From assembly GCA_964458495.1 (NCBI GenBank), contig CAYWJB010000010.1, positions 1 through 64,000 on the forward strand: 64,000 nucleotides of DNA, read 5' to 3'. The stretch is from JANWVO01 sp964458495 (GTDB lineage: Bacteria; Acidobacteriota; Terriglobia; Bryobacterales; Bryobacteraceae). The position numbers and the translations under genes were made by a program. Positions 8,468 through 17,348 of the stretch are shown one piece after another. Below the pieces are notes generated by a model, which searched no databases, was not told where the DNA came from, and saw only the letters and a program-made list of their open reading frames with translations. Position 1 is the stretch's first letter, and every line of letters starts with the position of its first letter.

Positions 8468-9954
8468 TGGCGAGGCGTTCCAAAAGAACAAGCGCAGAAG
8501 AGAGAGGCTCGGCTCCTCTGGAGAGGGTCAAACCGGAACAAGCATTGTGTTTGGAGATGGAAGACCACTCCACCAGGCAGTTCCCGGCGAGTCAACTGTT
8601 TCCGGCTCAGGACCGGCGTTCGGCCGCAGTGGCGCACGCCCGGCTGGCCGAGCAGCTTCTTGAGCAGAATCGCCGACAGTTTGAGGCACTCGCGTTGCGG
8701 CCGCAGTGCCGTTACGACGGCAGTGCTGTGTGGTTGGTCCTAGAATCCACATCCCCAGTGGGTGCGGTTCCCCTCTATTCCCCTTTGTCGGGGAGACCGG
8801 ACTTCGGGCTGGTGATCCAGCCGAGATTCCCATGGCGGGGATTGGGGCCGATGCTTGGCCAAATGGGATGGCGCGTAGCGCCTCGCCCCCTGCGGCTTCC
8901 ACTGCTCAGGCGCTCGGAGCGCCGGGTGCCGCCTTGGGTGATCTCGCTTATGGTTTTGGAGCGGCTGGAACTACTCGTGCAGCAACTCCACCGGCGCTTC
9001 GAACTCACGCACGGCGTGTTGCCGGCGCCCAAAGGGACAGTGCAATGGGGGGCGTATGTGTCTCGCGAACTCGCCTTGGGGAGGCCGCACCACGTCCCGT
9101 GCCGGTTCCCGGATCTGCGGGATGACCGGCTGCTGAAGGGAATGATCCGCTGGACGGTGGAAGCGCAGGCGCAAAGTCTCAGCACGCAGATCGGGCACGG
9201 AGCCTTTATCCATCAGCTCCTGGAGCGTGCTCATGCCCTTCTCGTCCGCGTACGCGACGTGGCCCCTGTGAGGCCAACGGTTGCGCTGACACAGGGAATA
9301 GCCCGGACACCCTTGAGGAGCGACGTTTTTCACGAGGGACTGGAAGCCATCGAGTGGACTGCCGAAGAGCGGGGATTGGCCGGACTCTGCGATCTGGAGG
9401 GGCTTCCCTGGGTTATGGATATGGACAAGTTCTTCGAGGCATGGGTGGAATGCGTGCTGGAGCGAGTCAGCCGGCACACTGGAGGCGTTCTGCGCCGCGG
9501 CAGATTGCGGCAGACACTGGTACCACTCCGGTGGGATCGCCCGTCCGCCGGAACGCAGCTCAGCCTGCTACCTGACTTTCTGCTCGAAGCCCCGGATTTC
9601 ACTTTGATCGTGGATGCGAAGTACAAGCGTCATTTCGAGGAATTTGCGGCCACGGTGCGATATGAAGTGCTGAAAGAAACCCGGGAAGCGCACCGGGAAG
9701 ACATCCTTCAGGTCCTTGCGTACTCGGCGGTGTTCGCATCAAAACGACGCCTTGCAATGCTGGTCTATCCGTGCCGTAAGGAAACGTGGGCTTCACTGAA
9801 GAGGCGGGGGCTTCTGATCCAGAAGGCAAGCGTCCAGATGACGGGGCAGGGTTGTGATTTGTGGCTGAGCGCCTTTCCGATGCAGGCGCGTGCAGAAGAA
9901 GCCGCGGAGCCGTTGATCGAGGCACTTCGTGAGCTTCGCCTGCAAGCCGCGTAG
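8467..9954 (+). CDS. McrC-family nuclease subunit with PD-(D/E)xK domain
   Basis: 495 aa, the nuclease partner of the upstream McrB-like motor. The N-terminal half has the McrC pattern (GAVPLYSPLSGRPDFGLVIQP and the following helical region). The C-terminal nuclease fold shows PDFLLEA at about 370, then VDAKYK at about 382, then the helix QVLAY, which gives the PD...DxK...QxxxY arrangement. The active-site residues therefore look intact. Overlap of the ATG with the upstream stop (TGATG) supports one transcript and fixed stoichiometry. No methyltransferase gene is nearby, which fits a modification-dependent or otherwise foreign-DNA-specific restriction enzyme. The target specificity cannot be read from the sequence. 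Confidence 0.9.
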   Translation: MARRSKRTSAEERGSAPLERVKPEQALCLEMEDHSTRQFPASQLFPAQDRRSAAVAHARLAEQLLEQNRRQFEALALRPQCRYDGSAVWLVLESTSPVGAVPLYSPLSGRPDFGLVIQPRFPWRGLGPMLGQMGWRVAPRPLRLPLLRRSERRVPPWVISLMVLERLELLVQQLHRRFELTHGVLPAPKGTVQWGAYVSRELALGRPHHVPCRFPDLRDDRLLKGMIRWTVEAQAQSLSTQIGHGAFIHQLLERAHALLVRVRDVAPVRPTVALTQGIARTPLRSDVFHEGLEAIEWTAEERGLAGLCDLEGLPWVMDMDKFFEAWVECVLERVSRHTGGVLRRGRLRQTLVPLRWDRPSAGTQLSLLPDFLLEAPDFTLIVDAKYKRHFEEFAATVRYEVLKETREAHREDILQVLAYSAVFASKRRLAMLVYPCRKETWASLKRRGLLIQKASVQMTGQGCDLWLSAFPMQARAEEAAEPLIEALRELRLQAA

Positions 9955-9965
9955 GATGAAATGAG

Positions 9966-10820
9966 ATGCCTCGGAACAAGGTCGAGTGGAAGGTCGGCAA
10001 CGAAATCTGGCGGCTGGGCGAGCGGACGCTGGTGTGCGGCGTCGTCGAAGCCTGGGCGCCGCCCGAGCGCGGCGTCCGTACCTATGAAGACCCGGACCGC
10101 GCCTTCGTGCGCGCCAACGAACTCGTGGACGCCGGCGCGGACTTCATCGAGATCGCCGTCGAGCGCTACGCCGCGGGCGTGCCGCTGCTCGGCGAAGCCG
10201 ACGAGCTCCGCCGGCTGGTGCCGATCCTGAAGCGCCTGCGCGGGAAGCTGGCTGTTCCCATCGCCGTGCAGACCTGGAAACCCGCCGTGGCCGAGAAGGC
10301 CATCGAGTACGGCGCGCTGGTGATCCGCGACCCCTCCGGCCTGACTCTGGACCAGGATCTGGGCCGCGTGGTGCTGAAACAAAATGCTGCGTTTGTGTTG
10401 CAGCATATGCGCGAGACGCCGGAGAAGTGGGCCAAGCTCGGCGCCTGGAAGAACCCGGTGACGCTGGTGCTGGCCGAGCTGACGGCGGCGCTGAACCGCG
10501 CCAACCGGCTCGGCATTGAACGCACGCGCCTGGCTGCCGACCCGGGCTTCGGCATGGGCAAGCGCAAGGAGACCAACACCGAGCTGCTGGCGGCGCTGGA
10601 GGAATTCCAGAGGCTGCGCATTCCGGTGACGGTGAGTCCGGACGGGCAGGCTTTCGACGCGGACGTGAAAGTCGATCCATCGCCCTCTACCGCCGCCGCT
10701 GTCACAGCCCTGTGCGTGACCCGTGGCGCGCACATTCTCCGGACCGCCGATCCGGCCTCCCTGCGGCCCGCGGCGCTGGTGGCCGACAGCCTGCTCCGCG
10801 CGGAAAGCTTTCGCGCCTGA
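9966..10820 (+). CDS. Dihydropteroate-synthase-like protein with degenerate active site
   Basis: 284 aa with the overall DHPS TIM-barrel order: GADFIEIA (for GADIIDIGGES), ELRRLVPILKRL, VQTWKPAVAEKAIEYGALVIRD (for IDTYKAEVA...IND), LQHMRETP, DPGFGMGK, and GAHILRTADPA (for RVHD). Most catalytic motifs are altered. The NxTPDSFSDGG loop and the STRP loop are gone, D of IDT is Q, N of IND is R, the SRK lysine is absent, and the RVHD histidine is A. Only the DPG aspartate survives. It is therefore unlikely to be the folate enzyme. A pterin-binding or methyl-transfer role, or loss of catalysis, is possible. TAGGAT ends 8 nt before the ATG, overlapping the mcrC stop. Confidence 0.75.
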   Translation: MPRNKVEWKVGNEIWRLGERTLVCGVVEAWAPPERGVRTYEDPDRAFVRANELVDAGADFIEIAVERYAAGVPLLGEADELRRLVPILKRLRGKLAVPIAVQTWKPAVAEKAIEYGALVIRDPSGLTLDQDLGRVVLKQNAAFVLQHMRETPEKWAKLGAWKNPVTLVLAELTAALNRANRLGIERTRLAADPGFGMGKRKETNTELLAALEEFQRLRIPVTVSPDGQAFDADVKVDPSPSTAAAVTALCVTRGAHILRTADPASLRPAALVADSLLRAESFRA

Positions 10821-10835
10821 ATCCGAACGGCGCCC

Positions 10836-11561
10836 TTACACCATCGTCAGCCCGCCCCCGGCCTGAATGTTCTGGCCTGTGATCCAGCCGGCATCCCCGG
10901 TGCACAGCCACGCCACCACGGCGGCGATCTCCTCCGGCTTGCCCGCCCGGCCCAGCGGCGTGAGCTTCGGCGCCAGCTCCGCAAGGTGCGGCAGCGAGGC
11001 GAACATGTCGGTCTCCGTAAAGCCCGGCGACACCGTGTTCACGGTAATCCGCCGCGGCGCCAGCTCGCGGGCCAGGGCGCGGGTGAACTGCTCCACCGCC
11101 GCCTTGCTGGCGCAATAGACCGACCCGCCTGTGGTGCCGCCGACCGTCGCGCCGGTGGAGATGTTCACGATCCGCCCTCCGTTGCGCAGCCGCCGCGCCG
11201 CCTCGCGGCAGCAGTAGAAAGCCCCGCGGGTGTTGATTGAAAAGACGCGCTCGAACTCCTCATCGGAAAAGTCGGCCAGCGGCTTCATGAGCGCCACGGC
11301 GGCGTTGTTGACGGCGATATCGAGGCCCCCGAAGTCGCGTTCGGCGGCATCGAACATTTCGAGCACTTCCTGTTTTTGGGAGACGTCGGCGCGGAGGGCG
11401 ATGCCGCCGAGGCGCGCGGCCAGCTCTTGCGCCGCTTCCGCAGAGCGCGCGTAGTTCACGGCCACGCGCGCGCCATAGGCGGCGAGCCTCTCCGCGATCG
11501 CCCGGCCGATGCCGCGCGCGGCGCCGGTGACAATGGCTGTCTTTCCTGTCAGAGGGGCCAT
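10836..11561 (-). CDS. SDR-family NAD(P)-dependent oxidoreductase (FabG-like)
   Basis: 241 aa classical short-chain dehydrogenase. The nucleotide-binding motif is TGAARGIG near residue 12, NNAA is near 88, and the catalytic Ser is in ISTGA with YCASK giving Tyr and Lys. The PGF-T motif and C-terminal GQNIQAGGGLTMV follow the 3-oxoacyl-ACP-reductase/glucose-dehydrogenase branch. The substrate is not predictable. It is convergent with the DHPS-like gene and downstream of a secreted arabinofuranosidase, which hints at sugar metabolism. The start ATG at 11561 has TATTCT 6 nt upstream and no obvious ribosome site. Confidence 0.92.
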   Translation of the reverse strand: MAPLTGKTAIVTGAARGIGRAIAERLAAYGARVAVNYARSAEAAQELAARLGGIALRADVSQKQEVLEMFDAAERDFGGLDIAVNNAAVALMKPLADFSDEEFERVFSINTRGAFYCCREAARRLRNGGRIVNISTGATVGGTTGGSVYCASKAAVEQFTRALARELAPRRITVNTVSPGFTETDMFASLPHLAELAPKLTPLGRAGKPEEIAAVVAWLCTGDAGWITGQNIQAGGGLTMV

Positions 11562-11567
11562 GCCCCC

Positions 11568-11573
11568 AGAATA
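11568..11573 (-). promoter_or_regulatory. Candidate -10 element 6 nt before an SDR start codon
   Basis: TATTCT on the minus strand ends 6 nt before the ATG at 11561; the gap is gggggc. This is one of several such arrangements in the window consistent with leaderless transcription. Confidence 0.4.
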
Positions 11574-11583
11574 GCGGGGCGGC

Positions 11584-13134
11584 TCAAGGCTCCAGCGAGA
11601 GCTTCACAATGGTGAGCGAGTGTTTCGGGAAGCGGTACGAGAAGCCGTTGCGCTCGACCTTCAGCGTCTCGCTCCAGGTGCGCGGGCGCACGCGCCGGTC
11701 GTCGCCAAACTTGTGCACGGCCTTCAGGTCGTCGTGATACATCTGCCAGAACCCGGCCTGTGGCGCCAGGCGCCCCTCGACGTTCTCGATCCGCGTCACG
11801 ATGTCGCGCGAGGCGCTGCGGTTCAGCACGTTCAGATACAGCGCGCGCTCCTTCGCATTCCATGTCACGCTCGCGTCCAGGTAGCCCAGCTCGCCCCGGT
11901 TGCCCGCCTTGTAGCGGGGAGATTCCACCAGCGCGTCCAGGGCCACGTTGCCCTTCTGCTTGCCATATTCGGCGATCGGAAAATAGATGGGCTGCAAGAA
12001 CAGTCCTTCTTTATTGGTGAAAATCGGTGCAATCACATTCACCAATTGGGCGAGATTGGCCATTTTCACTGTGTCGGCGTGCCGGAAAAACGAGTTGAAA
12101 AACATTCCCATCGCCAGCGCATCCTCGAAGTTGTAAATCTCCTCCAAGCGCGTGGAACCGGTGTCGAATTCCGACCCGCCGCGGGCGCGGTACCAGACGT
12201 TCCACTCGTCAAAAGCGATGAAAACCGGGCGTGAAACACGCCGTCCCGCCAGCGCCGCACGGATCAGACCCGCCGTGATCTCGATGCGCTGGTCGATGTC
12301 GGCCGAGGCGGCCAGAAAGCTCTCCAGGTTGTTCTCGCGGTTTCCGATATAGGTGTGCAGGCTGATGTAGTCGATCTCGCCGCGGAGCCGTTCCAGCACG
12401 GTGCGGTTCCAGGCGATCCAGTCGGCGCCCGGGCCGAAGTTGGACGAGCCGGCGGCAATGAGCTTGATCGACGCATCGGCGCGGCGCATGGCCTTGGCGG
12501 CCTCGAGGGCGAACTTGGTGTAGTCTTCGGCGTTCTTGTGGCCGAGCTGCCAGGGTCCGTCGATCTCGTTGCCGAGGCTCCAGTACTTCACGTTGTACGG
12601 CTTGTCCCGCCCGTTCTTGCGCCGCAGTTCGGCCCAGTAGGTTTTGCGCGATTCATTGGTGTATTCCACCCACTCGCGCGCCTCATTGATCGATCCAAGG
12701 CCGGCGTTGATGCAGATGTAAGGTTCGACCCCGATCCGCTCGCAATATTGGAGGAATTCGTCCGTGCCGAAGCGGTTCGAATCGATGTCGCCCCACGCGT
12801 GGTCGGGCCTCGCCGGCCGCTGGTCCTTCGGCCCGATGCCGTCCTTCCAGTTGTAACCGGAGGCGAAATTGCCGCCGGGCCAGCGGAGGATGGTCACGCC
12901 GAGGCCCCGCACCGCCTCCGTCACGTCCTTGCGGTAGCCCTTCTCATCCGAGAGCGGGCTGCCCTCTTCGTAGATTCCGCCGTAGATGCAGCGGCCCAGG
13001 TGCTCGGCGAAGTTGCCGAAGATATGGGGATGGATCTCGCCAATGCGGCGGTCCGTGTCGATCTTGATCCGGGCTTCCGGCGTCTGGGCCAGAAGCGAGC
13101 AGGCTGCGAGCACGAGGATCGAAAGCGGTTTCAT
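11584..13134 (-). CDS. Secreted alpha-L-arabinofuranosidase, GH51
   Basis: 516 aa from the ATG at 13134. A signal peptide covers about residues 1-17 (LVLAACSLLAQ). The GH51 (beta/alpha)8 barrel follows with HIFGNFAEHLG near 37, RWPGGNF near 84, acid/base Glu190 in SLGNEIDG and the nucleophile Glu310 in IAFDEWNVWY. A C-terminal beta-sandwich ends the protein. It releases L-arabinose from arabinan and arabinoxylan side chains, here in the periplasm or outside the cell. The longer upstream reading frame lacks a signal peptide at its N-terminus and is unlikely. TACAAT lies 6 nt upstream of the start. Neighbouring SDR and downstream sugar genes fit plant-polymer use. Confidence 0.94.
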   Translation of the reverse strand: MKPLSILVLAACSLLAQTPEARIKIDTDRRIGEIHPHIFGNFAEHLGRCIYGGIYEEGSPLSDEKGYRKDVTEAVRGLGVTILRWPGGNFASGYNWKDGIGPKDQRPARPDHAWGDIDSNRFGTDEFLQYCERIGVEPYICINAGLGSINEAREWVEYTNESRKTYWAELRRKNGRDKPYNVKYWSLGNEIDGPWQLGHKNAEDYTKFALEAAKAMRRADASIKLIAAGSSNFGPGADWIAWNRTVLERLRGEIDYISLHTYIGNRENNLESFLAASADIDQRIEITAGLIRAALAGRRVSRPVFIAFDEWNVWYRARGGSEFDTGSTRLEEIYNFEDALAMGMFFNSFFRHADTVKMANLAQLVNVIAPIFTNKEGLFLQPIYFPIAEYGKQKGNVALDALVESPRYKAGNRGELGYLDASVTWNAKERALYLNVLNRSASRDIVTRIENVEGRLAPQAGFWQMYHDDLKAVHKFGDDRRVRPRTWSETLKVERNGFSYRFPKHSLTIVKLSLEP

Positions 13135-13140
13135 GGAGGC

Positions 13141-13146
13141 ATTGTA
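13141..13146 (-). promoter_or_regulatory. Candidate -10 element 6 nt before the GH51 start
   Basis: TACAAT on the minus strand is separated from the ATG at 13134 by gcctcc. It fits the leaderless-type arrangement seen at several genes here. Confidence 0.45.
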
Positions 13147-13241
13147 TCCCGAACCGCCCGCAGCGGCGCACTCTTCTCTCAGACTTTTCCCTAAGCCCAC
13201 TCTAATCTTGTCGCGCCTGCCCGCCGAAAGATCAGGTAGCC

Positions 13242-15698
13242 GTGGCTGAGAGTCACCCAACCCGGTGCCGCTACTGCCAGGAACCATCTCCTGAGGAAGC
13301 CCTCCGTGTGCATGGCGGATTTTGCTCCCGGGAGCACGCCGAACGGTACCGCTCGCGTCAGCCGGCGGCTCCGCTCAAGGACCCGGAAGACGAGGAGTCC
13401 GGGCCCGGCGGAAAAGAGGCGGCCGGAGAAGGAGGATGCCAGTGGTGCGGCCAGCCCCTGCCGCTGCTGGTGCGATTGAAGGGCGGCCTCTTCTGCTCGG
13501 TTGAACACGAAGAGGCATTCGTCCGGCGGCAGGCGGAGACTTTCCTCGAACGCGTCAAGCGATACCGGCGGCAGGGCGGCGGTTCCCGGCTGCGCTCGGA
13601 GACGGCGAAGATCACGATCCGCCCAAGCGCGCCCGGGCAAGCACGCGAGGCTCCCGGCGATCCACTGCCACAGCCCCGACCCGGCGACCAATGGGCCGGG
13701 CTCTGGCCCTCGAAGCCCGAGCGCGCCCTCGATCGCCCGCCTCATTACATCGGCGCCTTGTCTCGCGGGGAGGGCTGCAATCTGGCTGCTGTGGGGCGTG
13801 CCATGGGCGTGTTCCTCAAGGTACAGGCTGCGGACTGGAGGACGAAGGAAAGGACTCCGGCGGCACGAGACCCGGAAGGAGCCCGGCCGGTACCAGCCAG
13901 GCCAGCACGCAACACGGTGGAGTTCGCTTTCGTGCGGGGATATCATGCTGGTCACGGAGCCGGAGTGATGCAGCACGCTTCCCGTCCGGAAGATTGGCAG
14001 GCCGTGGAGGCACCCTGGGGCAGGACGCGTGGCGGTGCGGGTGGGGCTTCAACCTATAGGATGGGCGGCGCGCTTCCGGCAGGACGGTTTCTGAAGACCC
14101 ATGCAGTCCCTGCGGCCGCGCCAACCGATCATCCGGCGGAGGTGACGGCAGAGTGGGGCGCGCCCGTGGGGCCTGAGGGGATCCCGATTCCCTTGCCCCT
14201 CCGGAGTTGGGCAGGTCCCGAACGGATGCGCGTGGCCTGCGTCCTTGCCGCCGGGATGCCCGTCGACGAGGCGCATCCCCGGCTCAGGTTCGGGGCTGAG
14301 GCATGGACGAATACCGGTGCCTGGAGTTTTGCTGCGGGACAGCCGGAGGCAGCCACGGGGAGCAAGGGGGGGCGGTCGTTCCGGATCGGGAGGCGGCCCT
14401 GGCTTCTCGCCCAGGAATCTCCCGGCGCGGCAGGCTCAACAATGAAGGACGGCACCGCGGGGATCGGGAGATCCTCGGCATCGCAACCGGTCTGGCTGGC
14501 ACCGCAGCCGTCCCGGTCATGGGAAGGATGGCGCCTCGCGTTGGTTCCGCTTGGGGCATTCTCGTTTGGACGAGCGCCCGCGCGGACGGCCTGCAAGCAG
14601 TTTGATGCCACACCAGCGTCTTCAGCCGGCCTTCCGGGATCCGAGCCGGGGAAAATCTTACTCCCGGCCGACGGGTGTTTCCTGAAGGGGGAGGTTGCGA
14701 GATTCCCTTATCTGCCAGTGATTTGGCGGTGCGACAACGAGATCTGGCGTCCAGGTCGCGTCGAGGTGTTTTTCACGAAGCGGGGACACAGGACCGGCAC
14801 CACCGAGATGTCGGCCATCGGCCTGCTGTCAGCGCAGACCTGGGATGAAGCAGCGTGTGCGGGTGAGCAGCCGGCCCTGAGCCCGGAGCGCGCAGGGGTG
14901 TCTCGAAGGCCGGGACGGACCGGCTGTCTGGCGCCGGCCTGGAAGGGGGTGGCTGGACAAGGGCATGTCGCTGCTACCTGGCTCGACTCGGGATTCGAGC
15001 GATGGATTGTCCCGGGAGCGGACGCGGTTGAGTTGGCGTATCCAGCCGGGCTGCGGGGAGTCCGGGAACAGGGGTGGTTCTGGCCAGAAACGTCTCTGTC
15101 AGCTTTGCCCTGCCGCCGACTGGCTGATGCCTGGGACGACGCCATACCGGCCAGCGACCGCTGGATTTTCATCCAGGCCGAGCCATGCATCCGCGCCTGG
15201 ACGAACCCGGCAGGGCAGTGGCGGCGTAAGGCGGGCAAGCTGGTGATGGTTCCGCGGGCGGTGATTGAACCTGCGACGCTGCCAACCCCTCGCTGGCAGC
15301 AGCCGGAAGGGCTTGTTGAGATCCGCGCGGAACTTGTAGCAGTCACAAGCGGGCATTGGAAGCCCGCCAGCCCGGAATGGCAAGTGTTCAGCGCAGGGAG
15401 AGTGATCGCCGCAACTGGATGGCACGGGAGCGGAGGCAGGGATTGGCGCGATGGCAGGCTGGCGCTGCAAACCCCGCCTCGGCGGGTGGCGTCCCTCCCG
15501 TGTCCGAGGTGGACACGAATTGCCGCGGAGGTGTTTTTGCCTCGCATCCAGAAGGTCGGGATGCCGGTTGGCAGCGGATATCTGGAGAGGATGCGGCTGC
15601 CGCTGCTGGTGTGCCGCTTCCCGCAACCGATGGTTTCGAGCAGTCCGGGGAGAGCCGGCGTGGATGCGCCGCTGCCCCCCTTTGCGAGGCCGAAGTGA
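13242..15698 (+). CDS. Large protein with two N-terminal treble-clef-like zinc fingers, function unknown
   Basis: The open frame is 818 codons from a GTG. The N-terminus has two copies of a CxxC-x(n)-FCSxEH finger: CRYC...FCSREHAERY (about residues 9-36) and CQWC...FCSVEHEEAF (about 66-94). After a basic linker (about 105-150) the remaining 650 residues are rich in Trp, Gly and Pro, with no signal peptide, membrane helix or motif I recognise. Weakly repeated W-containing blocks suggest a beta-rich fold. It precedes a TPR protein by 33 bp on the same strand, so the two probably share a transcript. The long frame and the paired fingers argue that it is real, but the C-terminal part has low complexity and could be evolving quickly. 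Confidence 0.7.
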   Translation: MAESHPTRCRYCQEPSPEEALRVHGGFCSREHAERYRSRQPAAPLKDPEDEESGPGGKEAAGEGGCQWCGQPLPLLVRLKGGLFCSVEHEEAFVRRQAETFLERVKRYRRQGGGSRLRSETAKITIRPSAPGQAREAPGDPLPQPRPGDQWAGLWPSKPERALDRPPHYIGALSRGEGCNLAAVGRAMGVFLKVQAADWRTKERTPAARDPEGARPVPARPARNTVEFAFVRGYHAGHGAGVMQHASRPEDWQAVEAPWGRTRGGAGGASTYRMGGALPAGRFLKTHAVPAAAPTDHPAEVTAEWGAPVGPEGIPIPLPLRSWAGPERMRVACVLAAGMPVDEAHPRLRFGAEAWTNTGAWSFAAGQPEAATGSKGGRSFRIGRRPWLLAQESPGAAGSTMKDGTAGIGRSSASQPVWLAPQPSRSWEGWRLALVPLGAFSFGRAPARTACKQFDATPASSAGLPGSEPGKILLPADGCFLKGEVARFPYLPVIWRCDNEIWRPGRVEVFFTKRGHRTGTTEMSAIGLLSAQTWDEAACAGEQPALSPERAGVSRRPGRTGCLAPAWKGVAGQGHVAATWLDSGFERWIVPGADAVELAYPAGLRGVREQGWFWPETSLSALPCRRLADAWDDAIPASDRWIFIQAEPCIRAWTNPAGQWRRKAGKLVMVPRAVIEPATLPTPRWQQPEGLVEIRAELVAVTSGHWKPASPEWQVFSAGRVIAATGWHGSGGRDWRDGRLALQTPPRRVASLPCPRWTRIAAEVFLPRIQKVGMPVGSGYLERMRLPLLVCRFPQPMVSSSPGRAGVDAPLPPFARPK

Positions 15699-15731
15699 GG
15701 CAGTGAATCAACCGGGATCGGAGAGGAACTC

Positions 15732-17348
15732 ATGTCGGAGTGGAACACTGAAATGCAAATGGCGCAGGCCGCAGAAGCCATGGCGGCCATTCCTGTGGAG
15801 TTGGGCCGGGCCGGGGCCCTTCACTTGCTCGGAAAGAAGGATGAGGCGCTGGCCGAGATCGACCGGCTGTTGGAGCGGCGGCCGGACTACGCCGCGGCCT
15901 ACCGCGTGCGGGCGATGCTACGCATGGAAGCGGGCGACACGGCGCCCGCGCTCGAGGACTGGGAAAGGTTCCACGGTCTCGGCGGCGGCGACGCGAAGTC
16001 CCGCCTGGCGTGGGCGCAATGCATGCTTCAGGCGGGCCGCTGGGCCGAAGCCGGGGAGCGCTTCCAGGCGCTGCTGGACGCCGATCCGGCGTGCGATGCG
16101 GCCCTCCTGGGTCTCGGAATGGCCCATTTGCGGCAGCACCACCTGGAAGAAGCGCTCTCCTTGCTGGGGCGGTACCTCCAGGAACACCCCGAGGACGCCT
16201 CGGCGCGCTTCGGAAGGGCGGTCGCGCTGCAACTGGCCGGGGAGCTGGATCAGGCGGTCGCGTTGTACGAGCAACTGGCCTCGGATCCGGATTACGGCGC
16301 CGACGCACTCGTGAACCTGGCGTCCGTCTACCGGCAGCAGAGGAATGCCGGGAAGCTGGAGGAGTGCAGCCGGAGATTGCTGGAGCGTGATCCCGACTCG
16401 GTGGTGGCACGAGAGGCGGCCGCTTATGCCGCGTTCCTCAACGAAGATTATGGCCGCGCGGCCGAGTACCTGGATTGGCTGGCCAGCCGCGGGCCTCTGC
16501 CGGTCGAGATGTGGATGAATCTGGGCTTGTGCCGGCGCAAGGAAGGCAAACCCGAAGCAGCCCTGGAGGCCTATCGCCGCGTACTCGAGATGGAGCCTAA
16601 CCTGGCCGAGGCGCACGTTCGCGTGGCGGAAGCGCTTCGGGACGCAGGGCGTGAGGAAGAGGCTCTGGAAGCTTGCCGGCGTGGCATCGAAGCCTGCCCC
16701 GATTCAGGCGACCTCTATTTCCTGGCAATGGGCATCCACGAAAAGGCCGGACGGCGCGAGGACGCCGAAGCGTTGCTGGAGGTGCTGGCGATGCGCCAGC
16801 CGGGCAACGCCGAGATCTGGTTCCGCCTCGGCAACATGAAGTACGATCGCCAGGCGTATGGAGAAGCGGTGGACGCTTACCGCGCGGCACTGGCGGCGAA
16901 GCCTGACTGGGCGGAGGCCCACCTGAACCTGGGTCTCGCCGCCTACGAGGCGGCCCGTTACGAGGATGCCGCCTCGGCCCTGAAGAGGGCCCTGGAGCTC
17001 AAGCCCGGCTGGGAGCCGGCCCTGCGCGCCGCGGCGGTGAACGCGTTGCGCCAGAACAATTTCGATGCAGCGCTGCAATACCATCGCGAGTTGATCGACG
17101 GCGGCCACAGCGATCCCGAAATCCTCTACAACGCCGCCATGCTGCACGAACAACTCGGCCAGAAGGAAGAAGCCGAGCTGCTGTACAGGCAGGCCCTCGA
17201 GTGGAAGCCTGACTTCGCCGAGGCGCTCGTGGGCTTGGGCTACGTGCTGGAAAGCACGGGACGCAGCGAAGAGGCACGCCAGTGCTGGGCCCGGGCCATG
17301 GAAGTGAAGCCGGAACTGGCCGAGGACTACTTCGGCCTGAAGGGCTGA
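15732..17348 (+). CDS. TPR-repeat protein, cytoplasmic scaffold
   Basis: 538 aa almost wholly made of about 14 tetratricopeptide repeats, for example YEDAASALKRALELKPGWEP and RSEEARQCWARAMEVKP. There is no signal peptide or membrane segment, so it should be a cytoplasmic protein-interaction scaffold. The ATG has ggagagg just upstream. It sits 33 bp behind the zinc-finger gene and may bind that protein. No enzymatic domain is visible. Confidence 0.9.
   Translation: MSEWNTEMQMAQAAEAMAAIPVELGRAGALHLLGKKDEALAEIDRLLERRPDYAAAYRVRAMLRMEAGDTAPALEDWERFHGLGGGDAKSRLAWAQCMLQAGRWAEAGERFQALLDADPACDAALLGLGMAHLRQHHLEEALSLLGRYLQEHPEDASARFGRAVALQLAGELDQAVALYEQLASDPDYGADALVNLASVYRQQRNAGKLEECSRRLLERDPDSVVAREAAAYAAFLNEDYGRAAEYLDWLASRGPLPVEMWMNLGLCRRKEGKPEAALEAYRRVLEMEPNLAEAHVRVAEALRDAGREEEALEACRRGIEACPDSGDLYFLAMGIHEKAGRREDAEALLEVLAMRQPGNAEIWFRLGNMKYDRQAYGEAVDAYRAALAAKPDWAEAHLNLGLAAYEAARYEDAASALKRALELKPGWEPALRAAAVNALRQNNFDAALQYHRELIDGGHSDPEILYNAAMLHEQLGQKEEAELLYRQALEWKPDFAEALVGLGYVLESTGRSEEARQCWARAMEVKPELAEDYFGLKG

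Noticed and set aside
13191..13976. Minus-strand frame over the zinc-finger gene
   Set aside because: The plus frame has two aligned zinc fingers and a much longer open frame; the minus frame has no motif.
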